DNA from: SLAN01 sp964565375
GTDB lineage: Bacteria; Spirochaetota; Spirochaetia; DSM-27196; SKKC01
Reading direction: 5' to 3'
DNA length: 33,613 nucleotides
NCBI GenBank assembly: GCA_964565375.1
Contig: CAZMEV010000022.1
Coordinates: 1 to 33,613 of the forward strand
Shown here: one piece after another, positions 1-8,489 of the stretch
Numbering within the stretch: the first letter of the stretch is position 1
Layout: each line of letters opens with the position of its first letter
Program-made: the position numbers and the translations under genes
The notes under the pieces: generated by a model
Databases searched by the model: none
Seen by the model: the letters and a program-made list of their open reading frames with translations, nothing else
Told to the model about the DNA's origin: nothing

Positions 1-117
1 ATAGCCAAGCTCTACTTCCTGCGGAGCTTCTTCGCCCTCACCGGCGGCAAATGCATTGCCCGCCCCGAACGTGAGTACGAGTGTCATAACGATAAGGATT
101 GAAATAATTCGCTTCAT
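1..117 (-). CDS. ABC transporter substrate-binding protein, N-terminal part (cut by window start)
   Basis: The 39 codons visible start at ATG 117 and run off the window. They encode a typical Sec signal peptide: positively charged MKR, a hydrophobic core (IISILIVMTLVLTFG) and a small-residue cleavage region near NAFA/AG. An acidic stretch and VELGY follow, which fits the start of the mature part of a betaine-type binding protein. A purine-rich ribosome site (AAGGGGGA) lies about 6 bases upstream. The gene follows the ATPase and permease genes on the same strand, so it is probably the periplasmic solute receptor of that importer. Assignment to the betaine/proline class rests on the neighbours, because too little of the mature protein is visible. 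Confidence 0.7.
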   Translation of the reverse strand, partial: MKRIISILIVMTLVLTFGAGNAFAAGEGEEAPQEVELGY

Positions 118-228
118 ACAAAATCCCCCTTACCTTTCCTTGTGTCGTGTTTTGTCGATTCCCGCAGCATTCGTCAACGACGGTGAAGACTGCAGGACTA
201 CCTCAAATTCTGAAATCAGTCGAGGAGC

Positions 229-252
229 GGATATTTCGAACCCGAAATGTCC
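229..252 (-). promoter_or_regulatory. Hairpin between permease and binding-protein genes
   Basis: Two 10-base arms (GGATATTTCG and CGAAATGTCC) pair with one mismatch around a 4-base loop. The hairpin begins 18 bases past the permease stop codon and lies more than 110 bases before the binding-protein start. No T run follows, so it is not a standard terminator. Intercistronic hairpins are known to set the ratio of binding protein to membrane components in importer operons; that role here is inference. Confidence 0.4.
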
Positions 253-269
253 GCCCCCCATAATAAATA

Positions 270-1106
270 CTACTTTTTGCCCTGAGAGGCAAGGCTTTGC
301 GTAATTCTATCGAGAATAATCGCCACAATGACAACTGCTATACCCGCTGTGAACCCATCACCAGGGCGCAGCCGCTGAATTGCACGAAGCACCTGGCCAC
401 CGAGACCGCCGGCGCCGATCATAGCCGCGATAACTACCATGGAAAGCGCGAGCATGATCGTCTGGTTAATCCCGGCCATTATTGTCGGGAGTGACAGCGG
501 CAGCTGCAGCTTCATAAGCTTCTGCCATGTCGTGCTCCCGAATGCATCCGAAGCCTCAATGAGTTCATGGTCAATCTGGCGGATTCCAAGTGCCGTAAGC
601 CGTATAGCCGGCGGTATTGAGAAAATAACCGTCGACATGATCGCTGAAACCGAACCAAGCCCGAAAAACGGAATAGCCGGAATCAGATATACGAACGCCG
701 GCATGGTCTGCATGAAGTCAAGTATCGGCCGCAGAATGAAATAGAACGGATCATACAGCCCGCCGAGAATGCCTAATGGAATTCCAAGGGCAATCGCTAT
801 CAGTGTTGCAATGAGAACCAGCACCAATGTCGAAAGCATTGGTTCCCACATGCCGATGTTCCATACAAGAAAAAGGCCGATCAATGAGCCGATTGCAACC
901 TTGCGATTGGCAAGCCCCCAAGCGAGGCCAACGAGAATGAGAATAAGGAGCCACCAGGGCACACTTTCAAGGGCCCCGACAAAGGTCCGGATTCCGGTCT
1001 GCATTACACCCGACACTGCCCGCGTTACGCCCGCAAGTGCCGCTGTCAGAACATCAAGTCCGGCATCAATCCACTCCGAGAGCGGTATTCTGGGTATCCA
1101 ATCCAT
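270..1106 (-). CDS. proW: Glycine betaine/proline-type ABC transporter permease
   Basis: A 278-residue inner-membrane permease of the ProW/OpuAB type. It has an N-terminal amphipathic stretch, a first hydrophobic segment near residues 50-65 and about five more through the BPD_transp domain (roughly 90-270). The cytoplasmic EAA loop that docks on the ATPase is visible as ELIEASDAFGSTTWQKL followed by PLSLPTIMAGINQ. The motif QTMPAFVYLIP is characteristic of betaine/choline permeases. The start ATG shares one base with the TAA stop of the ATPase gene (TAATG), so translation is probably coupled. Expected role: import of compatible solutes for osmoprotection. The exact substrate (betaine, proline or choline) cannot be read from the sequence. 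Confidence 0.9.
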   Translation of the reverse strand: MDWIPRIPLSEWIDAGLDVLTAALAGVTRAVSGVMQTGIRTFVGALESVPWWLLILILVGLAWGLANRKVAIGSLIGLFLVWNIGMWEPMLSTLVLVLIATLIAIALGIPLGILGGLYDPFYFILRPILDFMQTMPAFVYLIPAIPFFGLGSVSAIMSTVIFSIPPAIRLTALGIRQIDHELIEASDAFGSTTWQKLMKLQLPLSLPTIMAGINQTIMLALSMVVIAAMIGAGGLGGQVLRAIQRLRPGDGFTAGIAVVIVAIILDRITQSLASQGKK

Positions 1107-2413
1107 TATGCATTCGCCTCCTCAGCGTTCTCGGAGGGCATCGCCTCCTCCGTATCCGCGTCCGCCTGCTGCTGCGCCGACGCGTTTTCCGTACTTCCCT
1201 CGTCCTGCTCGGATTCGGACAATGCGGCAATAATTGAACCGCGGACCACGACTCCGCGGAGCCGGTTCTCGTCATCCGTTACGGCGACCGGGTTGCCGCT
1301 GGTACACAGCGTGAAGAGCTGACGAACCGGATAATCAAGCGGCACTTTGGCGACGTTTTCCACGTCGGTCACCGCCTCAATCCACTTGTCCTCTTTCTTC
1401 GCCGCATCGGCAGCGCGCTCGGCGGACAGGTGGCCGACAAGTTCGCCACTCTGGCGGGTGACAAATATTCCGCTGAGCCCGTACTCCCTCATTTTCCGGA
1501 GGGCGACGCGCGGCCCGTCTTTCACGAGCGCAACCGGTTGAGGTTTCTTCATGACATCCTGTGCAGTCAGGACCTTGGTAATATCAACATTTGCAACAAA
1601 GCGCGCGACGTACTCATTAGCGGGGTGCGTGAGAATCTCTTCAGGTGTACCGATCTGAACGACTTCGCCGTCCTTCATGAGTACAATGCGATCTCCCATT
1701 TTCAGCGCCTCGTCGAGGTCGTGCGTAATAAACATGATGGTTTTACGCACCCTCGAGTTCAACGCAATCAGCTCATCCTGCATATCCGTGCGGATAAGCG
1801 GGTCGAGTGCGCTGAACGCCTCGTCCATGAGCAGAATGTCGGGATCAACGGTAAGAGCCCTTGCAAGGCCGACGCGCTGTTTCATACCGCCGCTGAGGTT
1901 CTTCGGGTAGTACTCGCCCCAACCGTCGAGGCCGACAAGCTTCAGCGACTTTTCAGCCCTCGGCCGTCGTTCCTCCGGACCCACTCCCTGAACTTCGAGT
2001 CCATACTCAACGTTCTCAAACACCGTGCGGTGCGGAAAGAGCGCGAAACTCTGAAACACCATCGAGAACTTCTCGCGGCGGAACTTCCGCAGCTCATCGA
2101 CGCTGAGTTTTGTAACATCGGTTCCGTCAACAATGACCTGCCCATGAGTCGGCTCCATGAGACGGTTTACACAGCGAATCAGGGTACTCTTTCCGGAGCC
2201 GGACAACCCCATGACCACGAGTGTCTCGCCTTCGTAGATATCGAAGGAAGTATTTGAAACGCCCACGGCAAGTTTCGCCTTGGTAAGAATCTCACCCTTG
2301 GACATGCCCTGCTGGGCGAGCTCGACGCCGCGTTGTGGGTTCTTTCCAAAGATCTTATAGATATTGCGCAGTTGGATTTTCGCCTTCTGCCCGGAATTGT
2401 TTTGATCTGACAT
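1106..2413 (-). CDS. proV: Glycine betaine/proline-type ABC transporter ATP-binding protein
   Basis: A 435-residue ATPase of the ProV/OpuAA type. Walker A is GLSGSGKST (about residues 69-77), the signature is LSGGMKQR (about 173-180), Walker B is ILLMDEAFSALDP (about 193) and the H-loop is FITHDLDEA (His231). The ProV-type N-terminal stretch with IYKIFG is present. A C-terminal CBS pair (about 280-400) fits ionic-strength sensing in this family. The last 35 or so residues are an acidic Glu/Ala/Gln-rich tail. An upstream in-frame ATG at 2473 would add 20 residues, but ATG 2413 was chosen because GGAAGAG lies just before it and the product then begins like its family (MSDQNN). First gene of the importer operon. 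Confidence 0.92.
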   Translation of the reverse strand: MSDQNNSGQKAKIQLRNIYKIFGKNPQRGVELAQQGMSKGEILTKAKLAVGVSNTSFDIYEGETLVVMGLSGSGKSTLIRCVNRLMEPTHGQVIVDGTDVTKLSVDELRKFRREKFSMVFQSFALFPHRTVFENVEYGLEVQGVGPEERRPRAEKSLKLVGLDGWGEYYPKNLSGGMKQRVGLARALTVDPDILLMDEAFSALDPLIRTDMQDELIALNSRVRKTIMFITHDLDEALKMGDRIVLMKDGEVVQIGTPEEILTHPANEYVARFVANVDITKVLTAQDVMKKPQPVALVKDGPRVALRKMREYGLSGIFVTRQSGELVGHLSAERAADAAKKEDKWIEAVTDVENVAKVPLDYPVRQLFTLCTSGNPVAVTDDENRLRGVVVRGSIIAALSESEQDEGSTENASAQQQADADTEEAMPSENAEEANA

Positions 2414-2643
2414 ATGCTTCTCTTCCTTGTCCCCCGTTTTTTCGATCCATCGTTTCATTGCGTATCGCACCACCTGATTTCGTTACCACGACGGTGTCGC
2501 CGCAATCCTGCATACTTCGAGCGAGCAATTCCCTTGAATTGCCAGGTTCGAGCGTTGAATATACGTATTTCCCGGAATAGTCTCGGAGAAATCATAAAAG
2601 AGTCAGCAGAGAATCTGCTCGAGTTCTTGCTCACAACGGCGTA

Positions 2644-2673
2644 ATCGTAGTAAAAGCATGTGATATACGTCAA
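2644..2673 (-). promoter_or_regulatory. Candidate sigma-70-type promoter for the proV operon
   Basis: On the minus strand TTGACG (2668-2673) is followed after 18 bases by TACGAT (2644-2649), matching 5/6 and 4/6 of the -35 and -10 consensus. It would give a leader of about 225 bases. The match is modest and was found by eye. Confidence 0.3.
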
Positions 2674-2724
2674 CATGGACAGGGGATATTTCCAATATTT
2701 CAGCCCCAAAGATCGCACCTCAAC

Positions 2725-2749
2725 ACTCATCTATGCAAAATATATGAGT
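2725..2749. promoter_or_regulatory. Inverted repeat, possible operator
   Basis: Arms ACTCATCTA and TATATGAGT pair 8 of 9 around a 7-base AT-rich centre. The element sits 47 bases before the first possible thrH start in the shared promoter region. The dyad form suggests a dimeric regulator site; no regulator is identified. Confidence 0.35.
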
Positions 2750-2795
2750 TCAAACGCTGATTTTCGCCCGCTCGAGGCTCACAACACCGGAAATA

Positions 2796-3407
2796 ATGAA
2801 GGAACAGATGCGTATGCACGCGGTTTGTCTTGACCTGGAGGGAGTGCTTTTTCCTGAAGTCTGGATCGCACTCGCCGAGAAAAGCGGTATAGAAGACCTG
2901 AAGCTCACTACGCGTGACGTGGCCGACTATACCGATTTAATGAGTCGACGAATTCGGACCCTCGAGAAAGCGGGTATAGGCCTTTCGACCATCCAGGGCC
3001 TGATTGCGGAGCTCGAGCCACTCCCCGGAGCGCGACATTTCCTCGACCGCCTGCGGGAGACGCACCAGGTATTTCTCGTGTCGGACACCTTCTATGAGTT
3101 TCTCCCTTCGATCAGCCGCGGCCTCGGCTATCCGACCGTATTCTGTAATAATCTGGAGGTCGATGGTGACACCATTACCGGCGTGCGTCTGAGACAACCA
3201 CACGGCAAGCTCAGAGTTGTAGAGGCGCTGCAGTCACTGAAATTCCCGGTCGCAGCAGCGGGGGACAGTCACAATGACCTCGAAATGATCCGCGGAGCCG
3301 AAGCCGGTGCGCTTTTTCGCGCTCCCGAGTCAATACGTAAGCTGCACGAGGACCTGCCGGCCCTCGAAACCTTCGAAGAGCTTGAAGACTGGATACGCTG
3401 CCTGTAA
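2796..3407 (+). CDS. thrH: ThrH: phosphoserine phosphatase / homoserine phosphotransferase
   Basis: A HAD-superfamily enzyme closely resembling ThrH, which removes phosphate from phosphoserine and can transfer it to homoserine. The nucleophile motif is CLDLEGVLFPE, with the DxE form typical of ThrH instead of the usual DxD. HAD motif II is VFLVSDTFYEF, and motif III/IV is the lysine-containing HGKLRV plus AAAGDSHNDLEMI. Length (197-203 residues) fits the family. Three in-frame ATGs compete: 2796, 2808 and 2814. AAGGA at 2799-2803 can only serve the later two, and 2814 (MHAVCLDLEGVL) matches the usual family N-terminus, so the true start is probably 2808 or 2814; the longest frame is given. 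It is monocistronic between the importer operon and the signalling operon. Confidence 0.9.
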   Translation: MKEQMRMHAVCLDLEGVLFPEVWIALAEKSGIEDLKLTTRDVADYTDLMSRRIRTLEKAGIGLSTIQGLIAELEPLPGARHFLDRLRETHQVFLVSDTFYEFLPSISRGLGYPTVFCNNLEVDGDTITGVRLRQPHGKLRVVEALQSLKFPVAAAGDSHNDLEMIRGAEAGALFRAPESIRKLHEDLPALETFEELEDWIRCL

Positions 3408-3416
3408 CCACGGTCC

Positions 3417-3443
3417 CCGGAGAACCGCAAAATCCGGTTCCGG
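3417..3443. other. GC-rich hairpin downstream of thrH
   Basis: CCGGAGAACCG and CGGTTCCGG can pair with a two-base bulge around a short A-rich loop, 10 bases after the thrH stop. The run that follows on the plus strand is A, not T, so intrinsic termination of thrH is doubtful. Confidence 0.3.
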
Positions 3444-3458
3444 CTAAAAAAACGGTGG

Positions 3459-3516
3459 CTGATCGCATCGCCGGATGCATATACTATGTCTGATCGCATC
3501 GCCGGATGCATATACT
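3459..3516. repeat. Tandem duplication, 27 bp repeated with a 31-bp period
   Basis: Positions 3459-3485 and 3490-3516 are identical (CTGATCGCATCGCC followed by GGATGCATATACT), separated by 4 bases. The unit contains the ATG at 3475 that opens the longest reading frame of the following kinase, but the second copy would then be translated into unrelated residues. This supports a downstream kinase start. It is one of several unrelated short tandem repeats in the window. Confidence 0.9.
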
Positions 3517-3618
3517 TCAGAAAGAGTACCGTGCTTATTATGCGGCAAGCCTCCCATCGAACCGCTTTTCAGGGGCGGATCGCGTCGAGGAGGTGCTGAT
3601 GCGCTGGGAGCCGTAACG

Positions 3619-5328
3619 TTGCTGTCGGATGAACGCAAACACGAAATTCGCCGCAGGGCGGAAGAGATTCTCAAAACGTCCACACAGGAAATGGATGAAG
3701 AAGATCCTGAACGTGCCATTAGCGAGCTTCGCATTCACCAGGTCGAGCTTGAACTGCAGAACGAGGAACTTCGCGACATTCAGAAGAAGTTGCAGTCAAG
3801 CCGCGAAGAGTATGAGTCTTTTTTCGAAAACGCTCCGGTCGGCTATTTCGTTCTTGACAGGCAGGGAGTAATTGAAAAGGCAAATTTCCGGGGGGCGGAA
3901 ATGCTCGGCACCGACCGGGCGCAACTGCATCGAAAGCCGTTTATTGTGTTTCTTCCGCGGGAGAACCACGCACGCTTTTTCGAACATATAAAACGCGTTT
4001 TCTCAACGGGCACCCAGCAATCCATCGAACTGAGAATAACAGACCGGGAAGGCAACCCACTCACGGTCCGCTTCGAGAGCCGCCTGCAGCAGCGAGAGGG
4101 GCTTGCGGACCGGTGCCTCTGCGGCATTCTCGATATCACCGCCCGGAAACGAATGGAAGATGATCTTCTCCTTGCCAGGGAGGATGCGATAAAGGCGAAC
4201 AGGGCGAAAAATCAGTTTCTCGCGAATATGAGTCATGAAATCCGCACACCTATGAACGGAATTCTTGCAATGAGTGAACTCTGCCTGAAGACTGAATTGA
4301 ACGAGGAACAGTTCCACTATATTGAGACAGTTCACGGTTCCGCGTGTCATCTTCTCTCGATTGTCGAGGGAATACTCGACTTTTCTCGAATAGAAGAACA
4401 CAGAATGTCACTGGAGGTTGTCGATTTCTCGCTTTCCGAGATTGTGAACCCCGTCCGGGAGTCGGCTGAAGCAATGGCAAAACAGAAGGACCTTGCCTTT
4501 TCGTTTCACAGCGAAATTGCACTTTCTTCCCGGTTCAGTGGTGATGCTGAGCGAATCCGACAGATTCTCTACAGTCTCGTTGATAACGCAGTGAAATTCA
4601 CGGAAACCGGGCGCATTGGAATGCGGGTAGCGGCTTCTGCCATGGACGGTAACGAGGCCGCCCTTGCATTTGAAATCAGCGATACCGGCATAGGCATTAC
4701 AGATGAACAGAAGAACCGTATTTTCGGCAGCTTTACTCAGGCCGACGAAGGATACGGAAAACGATTTCAGGGAACAGGCATGGGGTTGGCCATTTCGCTT
4801 GGTCTTGCTCGCCTCATGGACGGGCAACTTCATGTGGACAGCACCCCCGGAGCGGGAAGTACCTTCTATTTTACAGTACCGTTGTCTGCACCTGATGGAG
4901 GAGATGTAATGTCCGAACGGATTCAGACCGGCGAAGCAGGAACGAAAAAACAAATGCAGGCCGCAACAATTCTCGTTGTAGAGGATAACGCGGTGAATAG
5001 TCTGGTATTGCAAACAATCCTCGAGAATGCCGGTCACACCGTCGTTTCGGTCGCGGACGGGTCGGCTGCAATGGAAGCGGTAGAACGGACAAGCTTTGAT
5101 CTCATTTTTATGGATATTGATATGCCCGGAATGGACGGCATGCAGACAACGCGCGGCATACGTGAAAAGCTCAAGGCCGAAGAGCCGCCGGTGGTGGCTA
5201 TCACGGCTCATAACGAAACCGAAGATAAAGAGCACTTTCTCGAGAATGGGCTCAACGGGTATATCGGCAAGCCGTTCAGTCAGGAACTCGTACTCGGAAC
5301 GGTCCACAGCTTCATGTCCGGCAGCTGA
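3619..5328 (+). CDS. PAS-containing hybrid sensor histidine kinase with receiver domain
   Basis: A cytoplasmic hybrid kinase of about 569 residues with no membrane segment. In order: a charged helical/coiled-coil lead (20-65) with the HQVELELQNEEL motif common before PAS domains; PAS (about 65-180); HisKA with phospho-acceptor His206 in ANMSHEIRTPMNG; HATPase_c with N box SLVDNAVKF and G boxes DTGIGI and GTGMGLAI; and a receiver from about 449 with phospho-acceptor Asp499 in FMDIDMPGMDG and the conserved Thr and Lys (AITA, GKPF). The start chosen is TTG 3619, with GGAG 8 bases upstream. The frame stays open back to ATG 3475, but those 48 codons cross a tandem duplication and look unlike protein. 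First gene of a three-gene phosphorelay operon, 8 bases before the next gene. Confidence 0.88.
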   Translation: MLSDERKHEIRRRAEEILKTSTQEMDEEDPERAISELRIHQVELELQNEELRDIQKKLQSSREEYESFFENAPVGYFVLDRQGVIEKANFRGAEMLGTDRAQLHRKPFIVFLPRENHARFFEHIKRVFSTGTQQSIELRITDREGNPLTVRFESRLQQREGLADRCLCGILDITARKRMEDDLLLAREDAIKANRAKNQFLANMSHEIRTPMNGILAMSELCLKTELNEEQFHYIETVHGSACHLLSIVEGILDFSRIEEHRMSLEVVDFSLSEIVNPVRESAEAMAKQKDLAFSFHSEIALSSRFSGDAERIRQILYSLVDNAVKFTETGRIGMRVAASAMDGNEAALAFEISDTGIGITDEQKNRIFGSFTQADEGYGKRFQGTGMGLAISLGLARLMDGQLHVDSTPGAGSTFYFTVPLSAPDGGDVMSERIQTGEAGTKKQMQAATILVVEDNAVNSLVLQTILENAGHTVVSVADGSAAMEAVERTSFDLIFMDIDMPGMDGMQTTRGIREKLKAEEPPVVAITAHNETEDKEHFLENGLNGYIGKPFSQELVLGTVHSFMSGS

Positions 5329-5336
5329 GGGTATGC

Positions 5337-8300
5337 ATGGATAGCGAACGGCAGAATCAGGACGCGTTTTTCGTGGTGGGTATCGGAGCCTCCGCAGGCG
5401 GCCTGGAAGCCCTCGAGACATTCTTCGATAATATGCCGGACTCCGACCAGTTCGCCTTTGTTGTCGTGCAGCATCTGAGCCCTGACTACAAGAGTCTCAT
5501 GGGCGAATTACTGGCGAAGCACACCGCAATGCGCATTCGGCAGGCCGAAGACGGTATGGCCCTCGAACGTGGAACAATTCATCTCATCCCCCGAAAGAAG
5601 AATATGACCATCTTCAACGGGGTTCTCTACCTCTCGGAACAGGATCAGGGGCTCAATCTCCCCATCGACATATTCTTGCGCTCACTTGCCGAAGATCAGG
5701 CAGAACACGCCATAGGGGTCATTCTCAGCGGGACCGGCAGTGACGGAACACGGGGGATCCGTGCAATCAAGGAGCAGGGCGGAATTGTGATGGTTCAGGA
5801 CGAGGACGAGGCGAAATTCAACGGTATGCCTCGAAGTGCAGCGGCAACAGGAATCGCCGATTACATTCTTCCCGCCGGCACAATGCCCTCGGAACTCATC
5901 ACCTTCGTTTCCGGCCACATCCGGAATGGGGAATCGGGGCGGCAGCTGCTGTCGTCCGCGCCGAACAATCTGAACCGTGTGTTCATGCTTATCAAACAAC
6001 GGGTCGGCGTAGATCTATCCTTTTACAAGGAAAGCACGATTCTGCGCCGCATTGAACGGCGGATCAGTATTACGAAATGCGACAGCCTCGATGACTACGT
6101 CGACTATCTCGAAGCACATCCGGTTGAAGTTTCGACCCTTTTTAAAGAAATCCTCATAGGTGTAACCAAATTCTTCCGCGACTCCGAGGCGTTTGAGGCG
6201 GTAGCCGAGCATGTGCTGCCCGAAATCTTTCGCACAAAGAGCGACCAGGAGCCGGTTCGTGTGTGGATAGCCGGTTGTTCATCGGGAGAGGAGGCATACA
6301 GCTTTGCAATACTGATTTCCGAGTACTGTGAACGCCACGGCATTCAACCGAATGTAAAGATCTTCGCAACCGATATTGACAAGGAGGCGATCGAACACGC
6401 CTCCTACGGGCTCTATCCGGAGAGCATCGCTGCCGACGCCAGCCCTGAACGGCTCAGCCGATACTTCCAGAGAAAGGGCGAGAAGTATCAGATTTCCCCG
6501 GCAATCCGGGAAATGGTCATTTTCGCGTATCACAATATTTTCAAAGACCCGCCGTTTCGCCGGATTGACCTCATAAGCTGCCGCAATCTCCTGATCTATC
6601 TGCAGAGTGTGCTTCAGAAAAAGGTCCTCAACAATTTTCACTTCTCGCTGAACAAGGGCGGGTTTCTCGTACTTGGATCAAGCGAGACAGTGGGAGACTA
6701 TACGCGGTACTTCAGAACCTGCGATGCAAAGTGGAAAATTTTTCGGTGCGAAGCCGAATTCGTTTCGGCTTCCGGGCAGCTCGACACTCCCGGTTTTCAT
6801 GGCGCGAGGCCCGACAGCGCCGCGCTGCAGGAAAAAGCACAGCATCTGCAGAGTATCGACCGTGGCGCTGCGCGGGGCAAAGAGCAACGGGGCAAAGANN
6901 NNNNNNNNNNNNNNNNNNNNNNNNNNNNNNNNNNNNNNNNNNNNNNNNNNNNNNNNNNNNNNNNNNNNNNNNNNNNNNNNNNNNNNNNNNNNNNNNNNCG
7001 GGGCAAAGAGCAACGGGGCAAAGACCAACGGGGAACAGAGCAACGGCGCAAACAGCAGGACGAAGACGCCCGCTCGGTCGCGGCAATCGGTAGCCAGGCT
7101 CCCTCAGCGTGGAAGCAATCGGCACAACGGGGATACGAGAGTCTCTATGAACGGCTCATCGAAGAATACATGCCGCCGTGTGCCATTATTAATGAGCACC
7201 GGGAAGTACATCATCTGTTCGGGGAGACATCACCGTTTCTGAAACTCCCCTATGGCAGGGTTGACCTCGACATTCTCAAGATGGCCCGACGGGATCTCTC
7301 GATCCCCCTCGGTTCCACCCTGCAGACGGCCATACACGAGCGCCGCGAAGTTGTATGCGACGGAATCCACATTACCGATGACAACCGTGATATTGTCGCG
7401 GAGATTACCGTCCGCCCCCTCCGTAATGCTCTCGATACTACCTACTACGTTGTCCTGTTCCGCCGGATCGGCGAGCCGGCGGAACAGTCAGGCGAAGTCA
7501 CTCACTACAACGTCGAGGAGAGTGTTCGAACTCGAATTACCGAACTCGAAAATGAACTGCAGTATACCCGGGAGAACCTGCAGGCAACGATCGAAGAGCT
7601 CGAAACCTCAAATGAGGAACTTCAGGCTACCAACGAAGAGCTGCTATCCTCGAATGAGGAGCTGCAAAGCACAAACGAAGAACTGCAGTCGGTGAACGAG
7701 GAACTCATCACGGTTAATTCTGAGTACCAGAAGAAAATCGAAGAACTCTCCGAGCTCAATGACGATGTGGACAATATCCTCGCAGGAACCAGCATAGGCA
7801 CTCTGTTTCTCGACAGTGAGCTGCGCATTCGCAAGTACACCCCGCCGGTCGGGCAATACTTCAATATCATTAAGACCGATATCGGCCGGCCGATAAGCGA
7901 TCTCAGCCATAAGATTGATTATCCGGGGCTGGTGGAAGACATTATATCGGTGACCGAAACACTCGACGAATCGGCAATTGAGGCTCGTTTAGAAGACGGC
8001 TCATGGAGTCTCATAAAAATTAACCCGTACCGGACCGAAGGACGGTCAGTAGAGGGCGTTGTCATTACATTGCTCGACATTACAAGCCGAAAACGTGCAG
8101 AACAAAGACTCGAGCAGCAGTACAACCTGCTCACCCGTACGCTCGAGGCAAATCCCGTGGCGATTATCATGCTCAACGGCGACGGCCGCATGGTGTTTGC
8201 GAACTCCAAAGCAGCGGAATTGCTCGGGGCCGATGAAACCACACTGATTGAGCAGGGCTACGGCGCCGACTCCTTCGAGCTTCTGAACGAAGACGGTGAC

Positions 8301-8486
8301 CGCGTGCCGGATAGCCAACTGCCGTTCTATACGCTTATGGAACAGGGGAAAGAGATAGAACGGCTTCGTTACTCCATAAAACGCAGGGACGGAAACCGGC
8401 GCACGATAGAATTGTCCGGTAATCCCATTTACAATGACGAGGAAAAGGTCGATGGTGCGGTATTTAATCTCCAGGAGGTGAACTGA
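5337..8486 (+). CDS. CheB methylesterase-CheR methyltransferase-PAS fusion protein
   Basis: A large signalling fusion. CheB domain: triad Ser19 (GIGASAGG), His46 (VVQHLSP) and Asp136 (GTGSDGTRG), with no N-terminal receiver. CheR domain (about 210-485): the N-terminal helical part, SAM-binding IAGCSSGEEAYS and DLISCRNLLIYL. A Gly/Lys/Glu/Gln repeat with a gap follows (about 513-574), then a PAS-like region. Next comes a heptad coiled coil (SNEELQA-TNEELLS-SNEELQS) typical of these fusions, and two more PAS regions. The protein ends after the last PAS with no kinase domain, so it probably acts with the hybrid kinase upstream or the receiver-Hpt protein downstream. GAGGG lies 6 bases before the start. 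True length is unknown because of 100 N. Confidence 0.88.
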   Translation: MDSERQNQDAFFVVGIGASAGGLEALETFFDNMPDSDQFAFVVVQHLSPDYKSLMGELLAKHTAMRIRQAEDGMALERGTIHLIPRKKNMTIFNGVLYLSEQDQGLNLPIDIFLRSLAEDQAEHAIGVILSGTGSDGTRGIRAIKEQGGIVMVQDEDEAKFNGMPRSAAATGIADYILPAGTMPSELITFVSGHIRNGESGRQLLSSAPNNLNRVFMLIKQRVGVDLSFYKESTILRRIERRISITKCDSLDDYVDYLEAHPVEVSTLFKEILIGVTKFFRDSEAFEAVAEHVLPEIFRTKSDQEPVRVWIAGCSSGEEAYSFAILISEYCERHGIQPNVKIFATDIDKEAIEHASYGLYPESIAADASPERLSRYFQRKGEKYQISPAIREMVIFAYHNIFKDPPFRRIDLISCRNLLIYLQSVLQKKVLNNFHFSLNKGGFLVLGSSETVGDYTRYFRTCDAKWKIFRCEAEFVSASGQLDTPGFHGARPDSAALQEKAQHLQSIDRGAARGKEQRGKXXXXXXXXXXXXXXXXXXXXXXXXXXXXXXXXXXRGKEQRGKDQRGTEQRRKQQDEDARSVAAIGSQAPSAWKQSAQRGYESLYERLIEEYMPPCAIINEHREVHHLFGETSPFLKLPYGRVDLDILKMARRDLSIPLGSTLQTAIHERREVVCDGIHITDDNRDIVAEITVRPLRNALDTTYYVVLFRRIGEPAEQSGEVTHYNVEESVRTRITELENELQYTRENLQATIEELETSNEELQATNEELLSSNEELQSTNEELQSVNEELITVNSEYQKKIEELSELNDDVDNILAGTSIGTLFLDSELRIRKYTPPVGQYFNIIKTDIGRPISDLSHKIDYPGLVEDIISVTETLDESAIEARLEDGSWSLIKINPYRTEGRSVEGVVITLLDITSRKRAEQRLEQQYNLLTRTLEANPVAIIMLNGDGRMVFANSKAAELLGADETTLIEQGYGADSFELLNEDGDRVPDSQLPFYTLMEQGKEIERLRYSIKRRDGNRRTIELSGNPIYNDEEKVDGAVFNLQEVN
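6873..7058 (+). repeat. 15-bp coding tandem repeat (RGKEQ) with assembly gap 6899-6998
   Basis: Units of 15 bp (CGGGGCAAAGAGCAA) encode the pentapeptide RGKEQ between the CheR and PAS regions. One and two-thirds units are visible before the gap. After it come RGKEQ, RGKDQ, RGTEQ and RRKQQ, so the array decays at its 3' edge. The repeat phase requires 4+15k missing bases, which 100 does not satisfy, so the N run is a placeholder. The true copy number is unknown. Confidence 0.93.
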
Positions 8487-8489
8487 ATC

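Larger units (their letters stand above)
2414..2795. other. Divergent intergenic region (proV operon / thrH)
   Basis: About 380 bases separate the divergent importer operon and thrH, and no convincing gene lies here. It is clearly more AT-rich than the flanking genes from about 2560 to 2760, as expected for two promoters. It holds a weak minus-strand promoter candidate (2644-2673) and an inverted repeat (2725-2749), listed separately. A minus-strand reading frame (2455-2730) exists but has no family resemblance and no ribosome site. Confidence 0.5.

Noticed and set aside
2455..2730. 91-codon minus-strand frame upstream of proV
   Set aside because: It overlaps the AT-rich promoter region, has no ribosome site and no family resemblance.
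4408..5421. 337-codon open frame on the minus strand
   Set aside because: It lies opposite the hybrid kinase and has no family pattern; GC-rich codon bias keeps antisense frames open.
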